This document shows positions 43,146 to 52,070 of a DNA stretch of 64,000 nt, piece by piece (position 1 is the first letter of the stretch; every line of letters begins with the position of its first letter). The translations under genes and the position numbers were made by a program. Source of the stretch: Oscillospiraceae bacterium. GTDB lineage: Bacteria; Bacillota; Clostridia; Oscillospirales; Ruminococcaceae. The notes beneath the pieces are model-generated. The model ran no database searches and was not told the origin of the DNA. It saw only the letters and a list, made by a program, of their open reading frames with translations. Location of the stretch: NCBI GenBank assembly GCA_024404915.1, contig JAKSPJ010000003.1, positions 124,001-188,000 on the forward strand. The letters are read 5' to 3'.

Positions 43146-43493
43146 ATGGATTGCTTGTTTTGTAAGATTATAGCAGGGGAGATTCCCAGCACAAAAGTTT
43201 ATGAGGATGAATATGTGTATGCGTTCAAGGACATCAGTCCGATTGCACCGCTGCATTATCTGTTCATTCCGAAGCAGCATATTTCAGGCGCATCTGCTAT
43301 CACGGAAGAGAATGCGGATGTGGTCGGAAAAATCTTTATGGCAATTGCCAAGGTTGCTGCACAGGAAAAGCTGGAGAGCGGCTTCCGTGTCATTACCAAC
43401 TGCGGCGATGATGCCGGCCAGACCGTACATCACCTGCATTTCCACCTGATTGCCGGACAGAAAATGGGATGGTCTGCAGATCAGGGTGTGTGA
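43146..43493 (+). CDS. HIT-family nucleotide hydrolase (HinT-like)
   Basis: A 115-residue histidine-triad protein with CLFCKIIAGEIPSTKVYEDE at the N-terminus and the catalytic triad VHHLHFHLIAG near 98-108. HinT-type enzymes hydrolyse AMP-lysine and similar phosphoramidates. It follows alaS by 16 bases. AlaRS makes acyl-AMP intermediates, which HinT can clear, so the pairing is functional sense. Stop overlaps the ComEC start. Confidence 0.92.
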   Translation: MDCLFCKIIAGEIPSTKVYEDEYVYAFKDISPIAPLHYLFIPKQHISGASAITEENADVVGKIFMAIAKVAAQEKLESGFRVITNCGDDAGQTVHHLHFHLIAGQKMGWSADQGV

Positions 43494-45595
43494 AGGAAAA
43501 TCAAACGCAGAATGCGGCGGCTTTGCCGCATTCTGCAAAAATAAAGGCCGGCAGTGATGCCTGCACCCATGGCGTTGAGTGCTTCACTCTGGCTTGGATT
43601 GCGGGGTTACTGGCGGCTTTTTTGTATGCCGCTGCCTATGCATACTGCCTGTGCGGCGGACTGCTTCTGTGTATGTGCTTTTTTCGGAAAAGCAGACTGC
43701 AGCTGAAAATGGCAGGGCTGTTTTGCTGCGGCTTGCTGCTTGGCTGTGCGTCCTGGCAGATATATGACCATACTGTCAGGCGGCCTCTTTGCGCCATGGA
43801 TGGCGTTCAGACAGATGTGGAAGGCAGGATCACTGATGTACGCAGGCTGGATGGGGACCGCTTTGTCTATACCCTGCGCACAAATCTGGAAGGGCATCGG
43901 ACGAATATCGACTGGTATGCGGATGCGGAAACGCAGTGGCTGGATATGGGCGACACGGTGACGGTGGAGGCTGTTGTCAGCAGAATTACATCAGATTACC
44001 GGTACCGGACTGAGAAAACGCAGGCCGGAAAGGGACGCTATCTGCGTATTTATCAGGGAAAGCTCACTTCTGTTCAAAAAGCGGATGGTTTTTCCCTTGC
44101 CAGATGGGCCGGGCATCTCCGGGAAAAGTGGACGGATTGTATCCGTGGAGAAATGCCTGCACAGGAGGCAGGCATCTTTTGCGCAATGCTGTTCGGAGAT
44201 AAATCAACCCTCTCCGAGGAAAGTGCAGATGCGCTGCAGAAAATCGGCATTGGGCATGTTACTGCGGTGTCAGGCCTGCATCTGGTATTGTTCTGCATGG
44301 TGCTGGGATGGCTTTTTCAGTGCTTCAGATTTCCTGCACGGCTTTCCTTTTGTCTGCAGGTGCCGTTCATTGCCCTGTTTATTCTTTTTGTTGATTCCTC
44401 GGTATCCGTGTATCGGGCTTCGATTATGATATTATTGGTGCGTTCTGCACCGCTTCTGGGAAGGTACAGCAATACACTGCGGAGCCTTTGCATTGCCATA
44501 CTATGCTGCACCGCCTTTTCTCCCTATGTGATTGGCTCCGCATCTTTCTGGCTGTCTGTGTCAGGTGTCATGGGCATTGGTGTGATTGCTCCCTATATGC
44601 TGGAAAATGTGCAGTGTTCCCCCCTTGCAAAACAGTTTTTGCAGCTGTGCTGTGTGTCTGTTTCCGTGTTTCCTGCATCCATTTTACTATGCGGAGAGTC
44701 TTCTTTGCTGTCACCCGTCTGCAACCTGCTGATACTGCCGGTTTGTACGCTGATACTGTATCTGGGATTTGCCTTTGTATGTACAGGCGGTATCTGCACA
44801 TTTCTGCTGATTCCTGCGAAAGTCCTTTGCCGGTTTGTCAGAACAGCGGCGGTATGGTGCAGTAATCTTCGGTTTTCCCATCTCACTATGACAGAACCTG
44901 CTTTGCGCATAACTCTGATTGCTTGTGTGATTTTTCTGGTTATCCTTGGGATTGCCGGATGCAGGCGGAAATATTTGCTGACAGGTGTTTTGTTTTCTGC
45001 GCTGCTGCTGGCCGGTATGAACTGGCTGTATGTATGGCAGAGTCGGAATGAAATACAATTGGCGATTGTAGGTGCGCCCCGTAATACAGCCATGGTGCTG
45101 CATGCCGAGGGCTATACACTGGTAGAGGATTTCACAGGACTTCCCCGCAATGCCCAGTATGTCAGCCGATGTCTGGAGGATATGGGTGTTGATACTATCG
45201 GCACGCTGCTTTTGCAGGACAGCAGGGCAGCAGCGGCATATCAGTCGGAGCTTTCTGAACGCAGTCTGCAATCGGTTGTGATAATGGAAGATCATTTGCT
45301 GCGGCAGGATACCGGTATCTGCGGATGCAGACCCATTGTATGCGATGGAAAAGCGGTGGTGCAGTGTGGAAAAGCGGCATTGCATTGCTGTGCTGATGAT
45401 ACGGAAATTATCTGGGAGCAGATGCGAATCTGCCTGACTGAGGATGACACGGAGGGACAGCGGCTTTTGCAGATTTTTGCCCGGGAAGGACAGCAGCAGA
45501 TGCTTTTGATGCAGGTGCCCTGTGACAGCAATCTAATGCTGCGTGTCAATCGAGAGAATAAGATTAAAGTCTATGAGGATTTCGGCAGTATCTGA
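43490..45595 (+). CDS. comEC: ComEC/Rec2-family DNA uptake channel protein with degenerate C-terminal domain
   Basis: A 701-residue membrane protein. The soluble N-terminal region lies after two membrane helices; the competence domain shows GIFCAMLFGDKS, KIGIGHVTAVSGLHL near 255-269 and about eight helices. The usual C-terminal metallo-beta-lactamase domain is reduced: the last 190 residues have no HxHxDH. I start at GTG 43490, which overlaps the HIT stop (GTGA); there is no ATG in a sensible place downstream, and a strong hairpin lies within codons 6-16. Confidence 0.75.
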   Translation: MKENQTQNAAALPHSAKIKAGSDACTHGVECFTLAWIAGLLAAFLYAAAYAYCLCGGLLLCMCFFRKSRLQLKMAGLFCCGLLLGCASWQIYDHTVRRPLCAMDGVQTDVEGRITDVRRLDGDRFVYTLRTNLEGHRTNIDWYADAETQWLDMGDTVTVEAVVSRITSDYRYRTEKTQAGKGRYLRIYQGKLTSVQKADGFSLARWAGHLREKWTDCIRGEMPAQEAGIFCAMLFGDKSTLSEESADALQKIGIGHVTAVSGLHLVLFCMVLGWLFQCFRFPARLSFCLQVPFIALFILFVDSSVSVYRASIMILLVRSAPLLGRYSNTLRSLCIAILCCTAFSPYVIGSASFWLSVSGVMGIGVIAPYMLENVQCSPLAKQFLQLCCVSVSVFPASILLCGESSLLSPVCNLLILPVCTLILYLGFAFVCTGGICTFLLIPAKVLCRFVRTAAVWCSNLRFSHLTMTEPALRITLIACVIFLVILGIAGCRRKYLLTGVLFSALLLAGMNWLYVWQSRNEIQLAIVGAPRNTAMVLHAEGYTLVEDFTGLPRNAQYVSRCLEDMGVDTIGTLLLQDSRAAAAYQSELSERSLQSVVIMEDHLLRQDTGICGCRPIVCDGKAVVQCGKAALHCCADDTEIIWEQMRICLTEDDTEGQRLLQIFAREGQQQMLLMQVPCDSNLMLRVNRENKIKVYEDFGSI
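43507..43536 (+). promoter_or_regulatory. strong hairpin at the start of comEC
   Basis: Twelve-pair stem GCAGAATGCGGC/GCCGCATTCTGC with a six-base loop, followed by AAAAATAAAG, not a T-run. It could lower comEC translation or protect the upstream mRNA end. Confidence 0.6.
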
Positions 45596-45646
45596 GCAAA
45601 AACTTTTGATGAATCATTTCTGCTGAAAAAAGAACGGAGGTGTCAG

Positions 45647-46729
45647 ATGGCGAATTGTTCTGCGTCGGATTTGCTCCATGCGGTGGGCTCTGAACAGCCG
45701 CCGCAGCTGTGCTTTCTCTGCGGTGAAGATACACTGGCAGTGGCACAGCTGGAAAAAAAGATTCTGAAAAAGCTGACAGACGGCGGCGAGATGTCTGATG
45801 CCATATTGGATGGACAGGGTGTGGATCTGGACCGTCTGGCAGATGCATGCAGCTTTTCACCTATGTTTCAGCCTTATAATGTGATTCTGATTCGGGACTT
45901 TGACCCGGATATGCACAGTGCGGTTGTGATTGAACGGATGCTGAAAATTTTTGAAGACCTTGCCCCCCGTGTTATGGTACTGATTTCGATGCGCTCCATT
46001 CCCGTTTATGAGGTGAAAAGAGGCGCACCGGTTATTCTGCAAAAATTCAAGAAGCTGACCGCATTTTTTGAAAAGCAGGGCGCATTGTGCCTGTGTGAAA
46101 AAAAGAATGCCATACAGCTTGGCAAGCAAATACAGGACCGTGTGAAACGGCATGGTTCGGAAATCCGCCGTGACCTGGCGGAGGCATTGGCAAACAGATG
46201 TCTGTGTGATACGACTCTGATTCAGTCGGAGTTGGATAAACTGCTGGCATGTGCAGACGGCGGAGAGATTACTGCGGAAATGCTGGATGCACTGGTGGCA
46301 AAGCTGCCGGATGCAGATGCGTTCCGTCTGGCAAGGGCGGTGACCGGCGGAAACGGCAATGCTGCTTTTCAGCTGCTGAATGACCTGACCGCAAAATCAG
46401 AGGATTCCAAGACGATTCTTGGTCTGCTTTCTGTATTAAGTTCTGCATTTATTGATTTGTATCGGGCAAAACTTGGGCAGGGTGCTGCCAAGCAGCAGCA
46501 GACCATCGCAGAGGAATTCCACTACCCCAGGAACAGAGAATTTGCCATACGAAATGCCATGAAGGACTGTACATCAGTCACGCTGCCGAAACTGCGGAGC
46601 TGTATTCGGATTCTGTGCGAAGCAGACCGTGCCTGCAAATCCTCACGGACAGCACCACGGCTTTTGCTGGAACAGGCGATTGTGCGTATGCTGTGCGTGC
46701 GTCGGGATGGTTCGGAGGCGATACGATGA
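45647..46729 (+). CDS. holA: DNA polymerase III subunit delta
   Basis: A 360-residue clamp-loader delta subunit. The N-terminal FLCGEDTLAVAQLEKKIL, VILIRDFDPD near 82 and the C-terminal helical collar domain (about 230-360) are typical of this divergent family. It commonly follows comEC in Bacillota, which supports the call. Stop overlaps rnmV start (ATGA). Confidence 0.87.
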   Translation: MANCSASDLLHAVGSEQPPQLCFLCGEDTLAVAQLEKKILKKLTDGGEMSDAILDGQGVDLDRLADACSFSPMFQPYNVILIRDFDPDMHSAVVIERMLKIFEDLAPRVMVLISMRSIPVYEVKRGAPVILQKFKKLTAFFEKQGALCLCEKKNAIQLGKQIQDRVKRHGSEIRRDLAEALANRCLCDTTLIQSELDKLLACADGGEITAEMLDALVAKLPDADAFRLARAVTGGNGNAAFQLLNDLTAKSEDSKTILGLLSVLSSAFIDLYRAKLGQGAAKQQQTIAEEFHYPRNREFAIRNAMKDCTSVTLPKLRSCIRILCEADRACKSSRTAPRLLLEQAIVRMLCVRRDGSEAIR

Positions 46730-47349
46730 CAGAACGGCAGCGGATTTCCCAGGCAATTGTTGTTGAGGGAAAGTATGATAAAATCCGACTGGATTCTGTT
46801 GTGGATGCTGTGATCCTGGTGACGGACGGATTTCAGATTTATAAAAACAAGGAAAAACTTGCATTGATTCAGTATTATGCCAGAACAACCGGCATTATTA
46901 TTCTGACGGATGCGGATGCCGCAGGATTTCAGATTCGCAGCTATCTGAAAAGCGTTGTGCGGCAGGGTGAAATCTATCATGTGTATGTACCGGGCATCCA
47001 TGGAAAGGAACGGCGGAAGCGCACTGTTTCTGCAGAGGGACTTCTGGGTGTGGAGGGTATGCAGCAGGATGTACTGCTGAAGGCCTTTGCCCGTGCCGGT
47101 ATTTTTGATCATGAGCCACGGAATAAACAGAATGATATTACACCGGCGGTGTTGTATCAATATGGGCTGAATGGTACGGCAGATGCCTCCGGACGGCGTG
47201 CGGCCCTGCTGGAAGCATTGCAGCTGCCTTCTCATTTGTCTATGAAAGGCTTGTGCGAAGTACTGGGGACCATGACAACAGCTGCAGCGTTGGAACAATT
47301 TCTGGCAGAGCATCTGCCGGAGCTGTACGGCGGGGAGGAAATGGCATGA
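46726..47349 (+). CDS. rnmV: ribonuclease M5
   Basis: A 207-residue Toprim nuclease that trims 5S rRNA. The catalytic Glu is in AIVVEGKYDK (near 14), and the acidic pair in LTDADAAG near 66-73. The C-terminal half fits the DUF4093-type domain. ATG 46726 overlaps the holA stop and has GGAGG upstream; the frame upstream lies inside holA. It overlaps the next gene by four bases as well. Confidence 0.9.
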   Translation: MTERQRISQAIVVEGKYDKIRLDSVVDAVILVTDGFQIYKNKEKLALIQYYARTTGIIILTDADAAGFQIRSYLKSVVRQGEIYHVYVPGIHGKERRKRTVSAEGLLGVEGMQQDVLLKAFARAGIFDHEPRNKQNDITPAVLYQYGLNGTADASGRRAALLEALQLPSHLSMKGLCEVLGTMTTAAALEQFLAEHLPELYGGEEMA

Positions 47350-48668
47350 CATTTGCTTCTCTGCCTGTGATTGTGTGTCTGTTTCCGCTGTTCACCCTGC
47401 TGGGAATCTGGCTGCCGAAACGATGGAAACCGATGACTGCAGCCATTGGCGGGCTTGTGATTCTGTATTGCATCGGCGGCTTTTCCTCCATTATACTGAT
47501 GGTGCTGCTGCAGTGCATCACATGGCTGATTCTTCGTCTGCAAAGAATGAACGGAGATGAAAAAAAGCGAAGTCTGTGGTTTTTCTTCGGAGCGGGTGTG
47601 CAGATTGCCTGGATGATTCCGGTGAAAATGCTGTCAGATAAAATGAGCCTGATTCCTTTTTTGATTTGTGTAATGCAGAATATAGAAAGCCTCCGGCAGC
47701 AGAGAAATCACATTCTCCGAACGCCGTCGTTATATTCCTATATCTGCTATCAATGTGATATGACACGGATGTTTGCAGGCCCTGTGATGTCCTTTCCGGA
47801 TTACAAAAACAGTATTGAGCAACAGAATACATCCCTTGCGATGAAGGGTGAAGCAGCTTCTTCCTATATTCGGGGATTGTTTCAGCTGGTTTGTCTTTCC
47901 ATGCCGATGCAGTCTTTGTTTCAACAGATGACAGAGCGCAGTATGGTTCACACCTTTATGGATGCGTTGATGCAAAGCATGGCATTTCTCTTTTCTGTGT
48001 GTATTGGCGTGCGTGGTGCAGCACAGATGTGCAGAGGTGTGGCAATGATGCTGGGGTTTCAGCGGAAAGAAGTCAAAACACAGAAAGTGTATACGGTATC
48101 TTTGCAGGGGTTCTACCGCCATTGGCTGCCTACGGTTTTTCAGTGGATGGACAGGGTGCTTTCCCTGCAGCAGCCTTTGGATGACACCGCTTATTTTTCC
48201 AGAACGGTTTGTGTGCTGGGCATACTGGGCGGCATGTTGGCAGATGTCAGCGGATTGCTTTGGGCGGTGCTGACGGCACTGCTGCTGACACTGGAACATG
48301 CAGGAAAGCGAAAAGGACAAAAGCCGCTGCCAGCTGCGGTGGCTTCTGTATTGACGGTTGTGGCGGTACTGCTGCCGCTGCCCTGTCTTATGGGGAGAAC
48401 CCTGCCGGAGTTTGTGGCGTGGTATGGTGCGGTATGGAATACCAATTATTTACAGACGAGCAGCATGACAGGCTATCTGCTGCGGGTGAACTGGATGACA
48501 GCACTGCTGTGCATGACTGCGATGTTCCCTCTGAAGCAGATGCTGGAAGATGTGCTGCGAAAGAACTGGGCACATCGTTTGCTGCGAAGACTGCTGTATA
48601 TGGCAGCTGAAACGACGATGCTGCTGGCTGCGTATGCCACATTGCTGAATTATTATATCAGAAATTAA
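47346..48668 (+). CDS. degenerate MBOAT-like membrane protein
   Basis: A 440-residue protein with about ten membrane helices that resembles MBOAT O-acyltransferases such as AlgI/DltB: a MFAGPVMSFPDYKNSIEQQ block near 141-159 and a GFYRHWLPTVFQW block near 255-267. In active MBOATs the latter reads with a W-H pair and a second histidine follows in a helix (LWHG); here the first is H-W-L and the second region reads SGLLWA. Both key histidines appear to be gone, so it may be a non-catalytic relative. GGGAGG precedes ATG 47346. Confidence 0.65.
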   Translation: MTFASLPVIVCLFPLFTLLGIWLPKRWKPMTAAIGGLVILYCIGGFSSIILMVLLQCITWLILRLQRMNGDEKKRSLWFFFGAGVQIAWMIPVKMLSDKMSLIPFLICVMQNIESLRQQRNHILRTPSLYSYICYQCDMTRMFAGPVMSFPDYKNSIEQQNTSLAMKGEAASSYIRGLFQLVCLSMPMQSLFQQMTERSMVHTFMDALMQSMAFLFSVCIGVRGAAQMCRGVAMMLGFQRKEVKTQKVYTVSLQGFYRHWLPTVFQWMDRVLSLQQPLDDTAYFSRTVCVLGILGGMLADVSGLLWAVLTALLLTLEHAGKRKGQKPLPAAVASVLTVVAVLLPLPCLMGRTLPEFVAWYGAVWNTNYLQTSSMTGYLLRVNWMTALLCMTAMFPLKQMLEDVLRKNWAHRLLRRLLYMAAETTMLLAAYATLLNYYIRN

Positions 48669-48709
48669 GCGGTTCTGAAGGACTGCGAAAAAGAAAGAAG
48701 AGGTAAAAA

Positions 48710-49522
48710 GTGTCTCGATTCAAGCCGGAAGATTTTGAAATCTATGATATGCACACCCACATTTTTCCACAGAAAATCTGTGAAAAAGCAACTGTGAACA
48801 TTGGAAAGTTCTATGATCTCTCAATGCATTATGCCATTGGTGAATCCAGCCAGCTGATGGCGGCGGAAGCGCAGATTAATACGAAGCGTTTCCTGGTGTG
48901 CTCTGTGGCAACGGTGCCTCATCAGGTGGTATCCATCAATAACTTTATCAAGGCAGAATGTGATGTACATCCGGAATTCATTGGCTTTGCAGCGCTTCAC
49001 GGAGATTATGAGGATATCGCAGGAGAAGTGGATCGTATCATTGAAATGGGATTAAAGGGCATTAAACTGCATGCGGATTTTCAGAAGACACCGATTGACA
49101 GCCCAAGTTCCTACAAAATTTACGAGGCCATTGAGGGCCGTCTGCCCGTATTGATGCACATGGGCGACTATCGTCATGACTATTCCCATCCGAGAATGCT
49201 GGCACGTGTACTGAAGGACTTTCCTAATCTGAAAGTGCTTGCATCTCATCTTGGCGGCTGGGCTGCCTGGGATGAGGCAGAGGCAGTTCTTCACAGCAGT
49301 GAAAATATCCGCTTTGACACCTGCAGTTCCATCAGCATGATGTCAAAGGAGCGTGCGGTTCGTCTGATTCGCCACTATGGCACAGATTTCTGCATGTTTG
49401 GAACTGATTTCCCCATGTGGGATCCGAAAAAGGAGGCGGAGCAGCTGCTTTCTCTCGGCTTTACCTTTGAGGAGTATCAGAAGATTTTTTCCGGGAATGC
49501 AAAGGCGTTTCTGGATATCTGA
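48710..49522 (+). CDS. amidohydrolase-2 family metal-dependent hydrolase
   Basis: A 270-residue TIM-barrel hydrolase. Metal and catalytic blocks are DMHTHIFP near 13-20, KGIKLHADFQK near 115-125, LASHLGGWAAW near 180 and FGTDFPMWD near 232. It starts at a GTG preceded by AGAGGT. The family includes decarboxylases and hydrolases of varied organic acids; the substrate is not clear. It is 40 bases after the MBOAT-like gene and ends before a terminator. Confidence 0.8.
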   Translation: MSRFKPEDFEIYDMHTHIFPQKICEKATVNIGKFYDLSMHYAIGESSQLMAAEAQINTKRFLVCSVATVPHQVVSINNFIKAECDVHPEFIGFAALHGDYEDIAGEVDRIIEMGLKGIKLHADFQKTPIDSPSSYKIYEAIEGRLPVLMHMGDYRHDYSHPRMLARVLKDFPNLKVLASHLGGWAAWDEAEAVLHSSENIRFDTCSSISMMSKERAVRLIRHYGTDFCMFGTDFPMWDPKKEAEQLLSLGFTFEEYQKIFSGNAKAFLDI

Positions 49523-49587
49523 TGTGCTGTCCTCTCATATGAAAATGAGATATTTTATATGAGTGGATATCATCTCTGGCCGGCAAC

Positions 49588-49618
49588 AAAAAAGCACCCG
49601 AACCGGGTGCTTTTTCCT
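49588..49618. terminator. bidirectional terminator
   Basis: Stem GCACCCG/CGGGTGC flanked by a long A-run and T-run, between the convergent hydrolase and CarD genes. Confidence 0.85.
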
Positions 49619-49628
49619 TTCAGGATAT

Positions 49629-50162
49629 TTATTTGGATTCATGCTTTTCATTCAGCCTGTGCGTAATATAGACTTCTGCCTGTTCCGGCGTCATCCCCAA
49701 TGAGAAAGAAAATTCTTCACACAGAATACGGGAGACATTCCGGCGTACTGTGTCATCCATTGCGGAAAGGCGTTTTCCGAACATCGCCAGCTTTCTGCGC
49801 TGCAGCTGAAGACAGCACAGCAATTGCAGCAGAACTTTTGCATCTCCCTGCGCCTGTATTTTCCGGAATTCAAGGGAACGCAGTTTTCGCTCTGAATTCC
49901 AAGCCAATTTTTCACCGGTGGCTACCTCTTCCAGAAGTGCATCGATTTCCTCCCTGGAACGAAGCGGCTGCATTTTTGCGCACAATCCTTCGTTGTCCAG
50001 CGGCACGGACACTTCCACTCCGGAATTGCGAAGCGGCTTTAAAATATAGCAAAGACGAGTGGGCTGCGGGCCCGGATACGGAACTTCTGCAATGTTTTCG
50101 ATACGGCATACTCCGGTATTTCCATAGCGGATATATGTCCCTGCTTCATACGCCTGGTTCAT
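49629..50162 (-). CDS. CarD-family transcriptional regulator
   Basis: A 177-residue protein. The N-terminal Tudor-like RNA polymerase-binding domain (about 1-60) has GTYIRYGNTGVCRIENI, and the rest is a helical domain that in CarD contacts promoter DNA near the -10 element. Residues 60-110 are rich in basic helices. It probably adjusts initiation at a set of promoters. No cysteine cluster is seen. Confidence 0.82.
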   Translation of the reverse strand: MNQAYEAGTYIRYGNTGVCRIENIAEVPYPGPQPTRLCYILKPLRNSGVEVSVPLDNEGLCAKMQPLRSREEIDALLEEVATGEKLAWNSERKLRSLEFRKIQAQGDAKVLLQLLCCLQLQRRKLAMFGKRLSAMDDTVRRNVSRILCEEFSFSLGMTPEQAEVYITHRLNEKHESK

Positions 50163-50194
50163 ATGGCCTTCCCTCTCTTTCCTTATATACTATA

Positions 50195-50223
50195 ATTATA
50201 TCACATTTATTCCCTTTCATCAA
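50195..50223 (-). promoter_or_regulatory. promoter of carD-like gene
   Basis: On the minus strand TTGATG (50218-50223) and TATAAT (50195-50200), 17-base spacer, about 30 bases from the start. Confidence 0.75.
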
Positions 50224-50274
50224 TGGACATTTTCCACAAAGATTTACAATGCCTTTTTGGCGCATGGAGAGCAA

Positions 50275-50314
50275 AAAGCCGTACAGGAAAACGAATTCCC
50301 TGTACGGCTTTTTA
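50275..50314. terminator. terminator after the secreted unknown protein
   Basis: Stem AGCCGTACAGG/CCTGTACGGCT with flanking A-run and T-run; works on both strands. Confidence 0.85.
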
Positions 50315-51802
50315 TTATGACATCATATATAAGAGACTGCCGAAGGAGGAAGCGGTGTTCTTTGCTTCTGCATCTGCCATGCCGATGCGCTGGAATACCT
50401 TTTCCAGGTATGCAGTCATTTCATCCTGACTTGCGTAGTCTGCCGGTTTGAAGTTTTCATCAGCCATGATTGCATTGCTTGTATCCGGCTTCTCAAACTT
50501 GTAATCTGATTTGTCACTGAATTCCATATTGAGAGTACCGTAATTGACACCGTCAAATTTCAGCTGGTAGGAAGCCTTCTGAACATGTTCGTCAGAGGAA
50601 AGATCGATTGCCATCGGATCGTTGTCCTCGACTACCATTTCCATATGGCCGGTCAGATATTTGTCATTGGTCACCTTCATATCGGAGCAGTTAATCTTGA
50701 AGGTCAGGCGGGAATCGCTGTCCTGATAGATGTTGCCGGAAATGGAACCGTTTCCGCTCTTATCCAGGTTTGCCTTGATGCTGACCACATTGACTTTTGC
50801 AGAAGTCATTCTCAGCTCCATGCCGAACTGGCCCTTGGAGGCGCCCATTGCAAAGAAGAAGGAAATGGTATCCTTCAGGTCTACGGAGATGCCGCAGATG
50901 TTGCCTGTCATATCCACATAAGTTGTGGTTTCAATTGCATTGGACAAAGAGTCCGGCATATAATCTGCATATTCTTCCAGCATTTCACTGTATTCGCTCA
51001 GTGTAAGGGAAAAATCATCCGGATCCGGTGCCATGCTCATGATGGTATCATCATTTGCAATCGTGTCAATCAGCTTCAGCAGCGTCTGATAGAACTGCTT
51101 CGGGGTGGTTTTGACATTGAGTGCAGTGTAGTTGACGGTCATATCTCCGATGTAGACCGGAGTGCTCTTGTCAACCTCAATGTTGGTTGCATTCTTGGTG
51201 AAGAGTGTTGCATATTTCTGGATGGATTTGGAAACATCTGTTGTCCGCAGAGCAGCGGCGGAGTTCAGTGCATTCATGGGATCGCTGCTGTCGGCAGAGG
51301 CAGACAGCCCCAGCCAGCGGGAACTCAGTTCCGGAATGCAGACATACTGGGTGTTGTCAACAGATGCCATGTTCAGCTCTGTAATCAGCTGGTCATTCTT
51401 GTTCAGTGCGATGTGTGTGTTAGCCAGATTGTTCTCGTTGGCAATATCGGCACGCAGAGAAATGGAATCACAGCTGTTTACCATATCACTGATGTCGAAG
51501 CCGCTGCTGAGACTCAGGGAATCGTCTTCTGTGAGCTTCTTTTTGCCCTCTTCCGTCGGCTCCAGTGAGACAACCAGAGATGCCTCAGAAGCACTGCGCT
51601 GCTGTTCCTGTGCCTCTTCTGCACCGGATGCCCATTGTTCAATATTTCTGTCATAAACCCAGTGGAAGTAATCCTCCGGTGAGGATGTTCGCATTTTAAT
51701 CTGATTGGGAATCAGACCAGGATAGGCAAATGCTGCCCAACCTACGGTGCCGCCTGCTGCCAGTACAACCACTGCTGCAGCAATTCCGATTGCTTTTTTC
51801 AT
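50315..51802 (-). CDS. exported protein of unknown function
   Basis: A 495-residue protein with an N-terminal signal anchor (about 4-27, with AAAVVVLAAGGTVGWAAFAYPG) and a large outside domain rich in Ser, Asp, Asn and Thr. After a Gln/Ser/Glu-rich segment (about 55-75) the body contains many alternating beta-strand-like stretches, suggesting a beta-rich barrel or tube. I recognise no family; there is no lipobox or LPxTG. Monocistronic: own promoter and terminator. Confidence 0.72.
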   Translation of the reverse strand: MKKAIGIAAAVVVLAAGGTVGWAAFAYPGLIPNQIKMRTSSPEDYFHWVYDRNIEQWASGAEEAQEQQRSASEASLVVSLEPTEEGKKKLTEDDSLSLSSGFDISDMVNSCDSISLRADIANENNLANTHIALNKNDQLITELNMASVDNTQYVCIPELSSRWLGLSASADSSDPMNALNSAAALRTTDVSKSIQKYATLFTKNATNIEVDKSTPVYIGDMTVNYTALNVKTTPKQFYQTLLKLIDTIANDDTIMSMAPDPDDFSLTLSEYSEMLEEYADYMPDSLSNAIETTTYVDMTGNICGISVDLKDTISFFFAMGASKGQFGMELRMTSAKVNVVSIKANLDKSGNGSISGNIYQDSDSRLTFKINCSDMKVTNDKYLTGHMEMVVEDNDPMAIDLSSDEHVQKASYQLKFDGVNYGTLNMEFSDKSDYKFEKPDTSNAIMADENFKPADYASQDEMTAYLEKVFQRIGMADAEAKNTASSFGSLLYMMS

Positions 51803-51868
51803 ATGAATACTCCTTCTTACTAACCGGCTGAATGTGCCGTTCTTCCCGACAGAATCGTCGTTAAAATA

Positions 51869-51897
51869 TTATATCATATTTTACATGCGATGTCAAA
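51869..51897 (-). promoter_or_regulatory. promoter of the exported unknown protein
   Basis: On the minus strand TTGACA (51892-51897) and TATAAT (51869-51874), 17-base spacer, about 65 bases upstream of the gene. Confidence 0.8.
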
Positions 51898-51975
51898 TCG
51901 AATGCCTTGAATTTGTAATAGTATGCAAATCTGTTATAATTCAAAAAAAAACGATTGTGGAAATTGAAAAAAAGC

Positions 51976-52004
51976 TTGATTCCTAATCAAAAATGTGTTA
52001 TAAT
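51976..52004 (+). promoter_or_regulatory. promoter of the binding lipoprotein
   Basis: TTGATT (51976-51981) and TATAAT (51999-52004), 17-base spacer, 65 bases upstream of the start. Confidence 0.75.
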
Positions 52005-52070
52005 AAGAATAAATATCGTAAATGTCAGTTTATAGATAAATATATTTTTTATGAGAAAGGAAATAATGTT

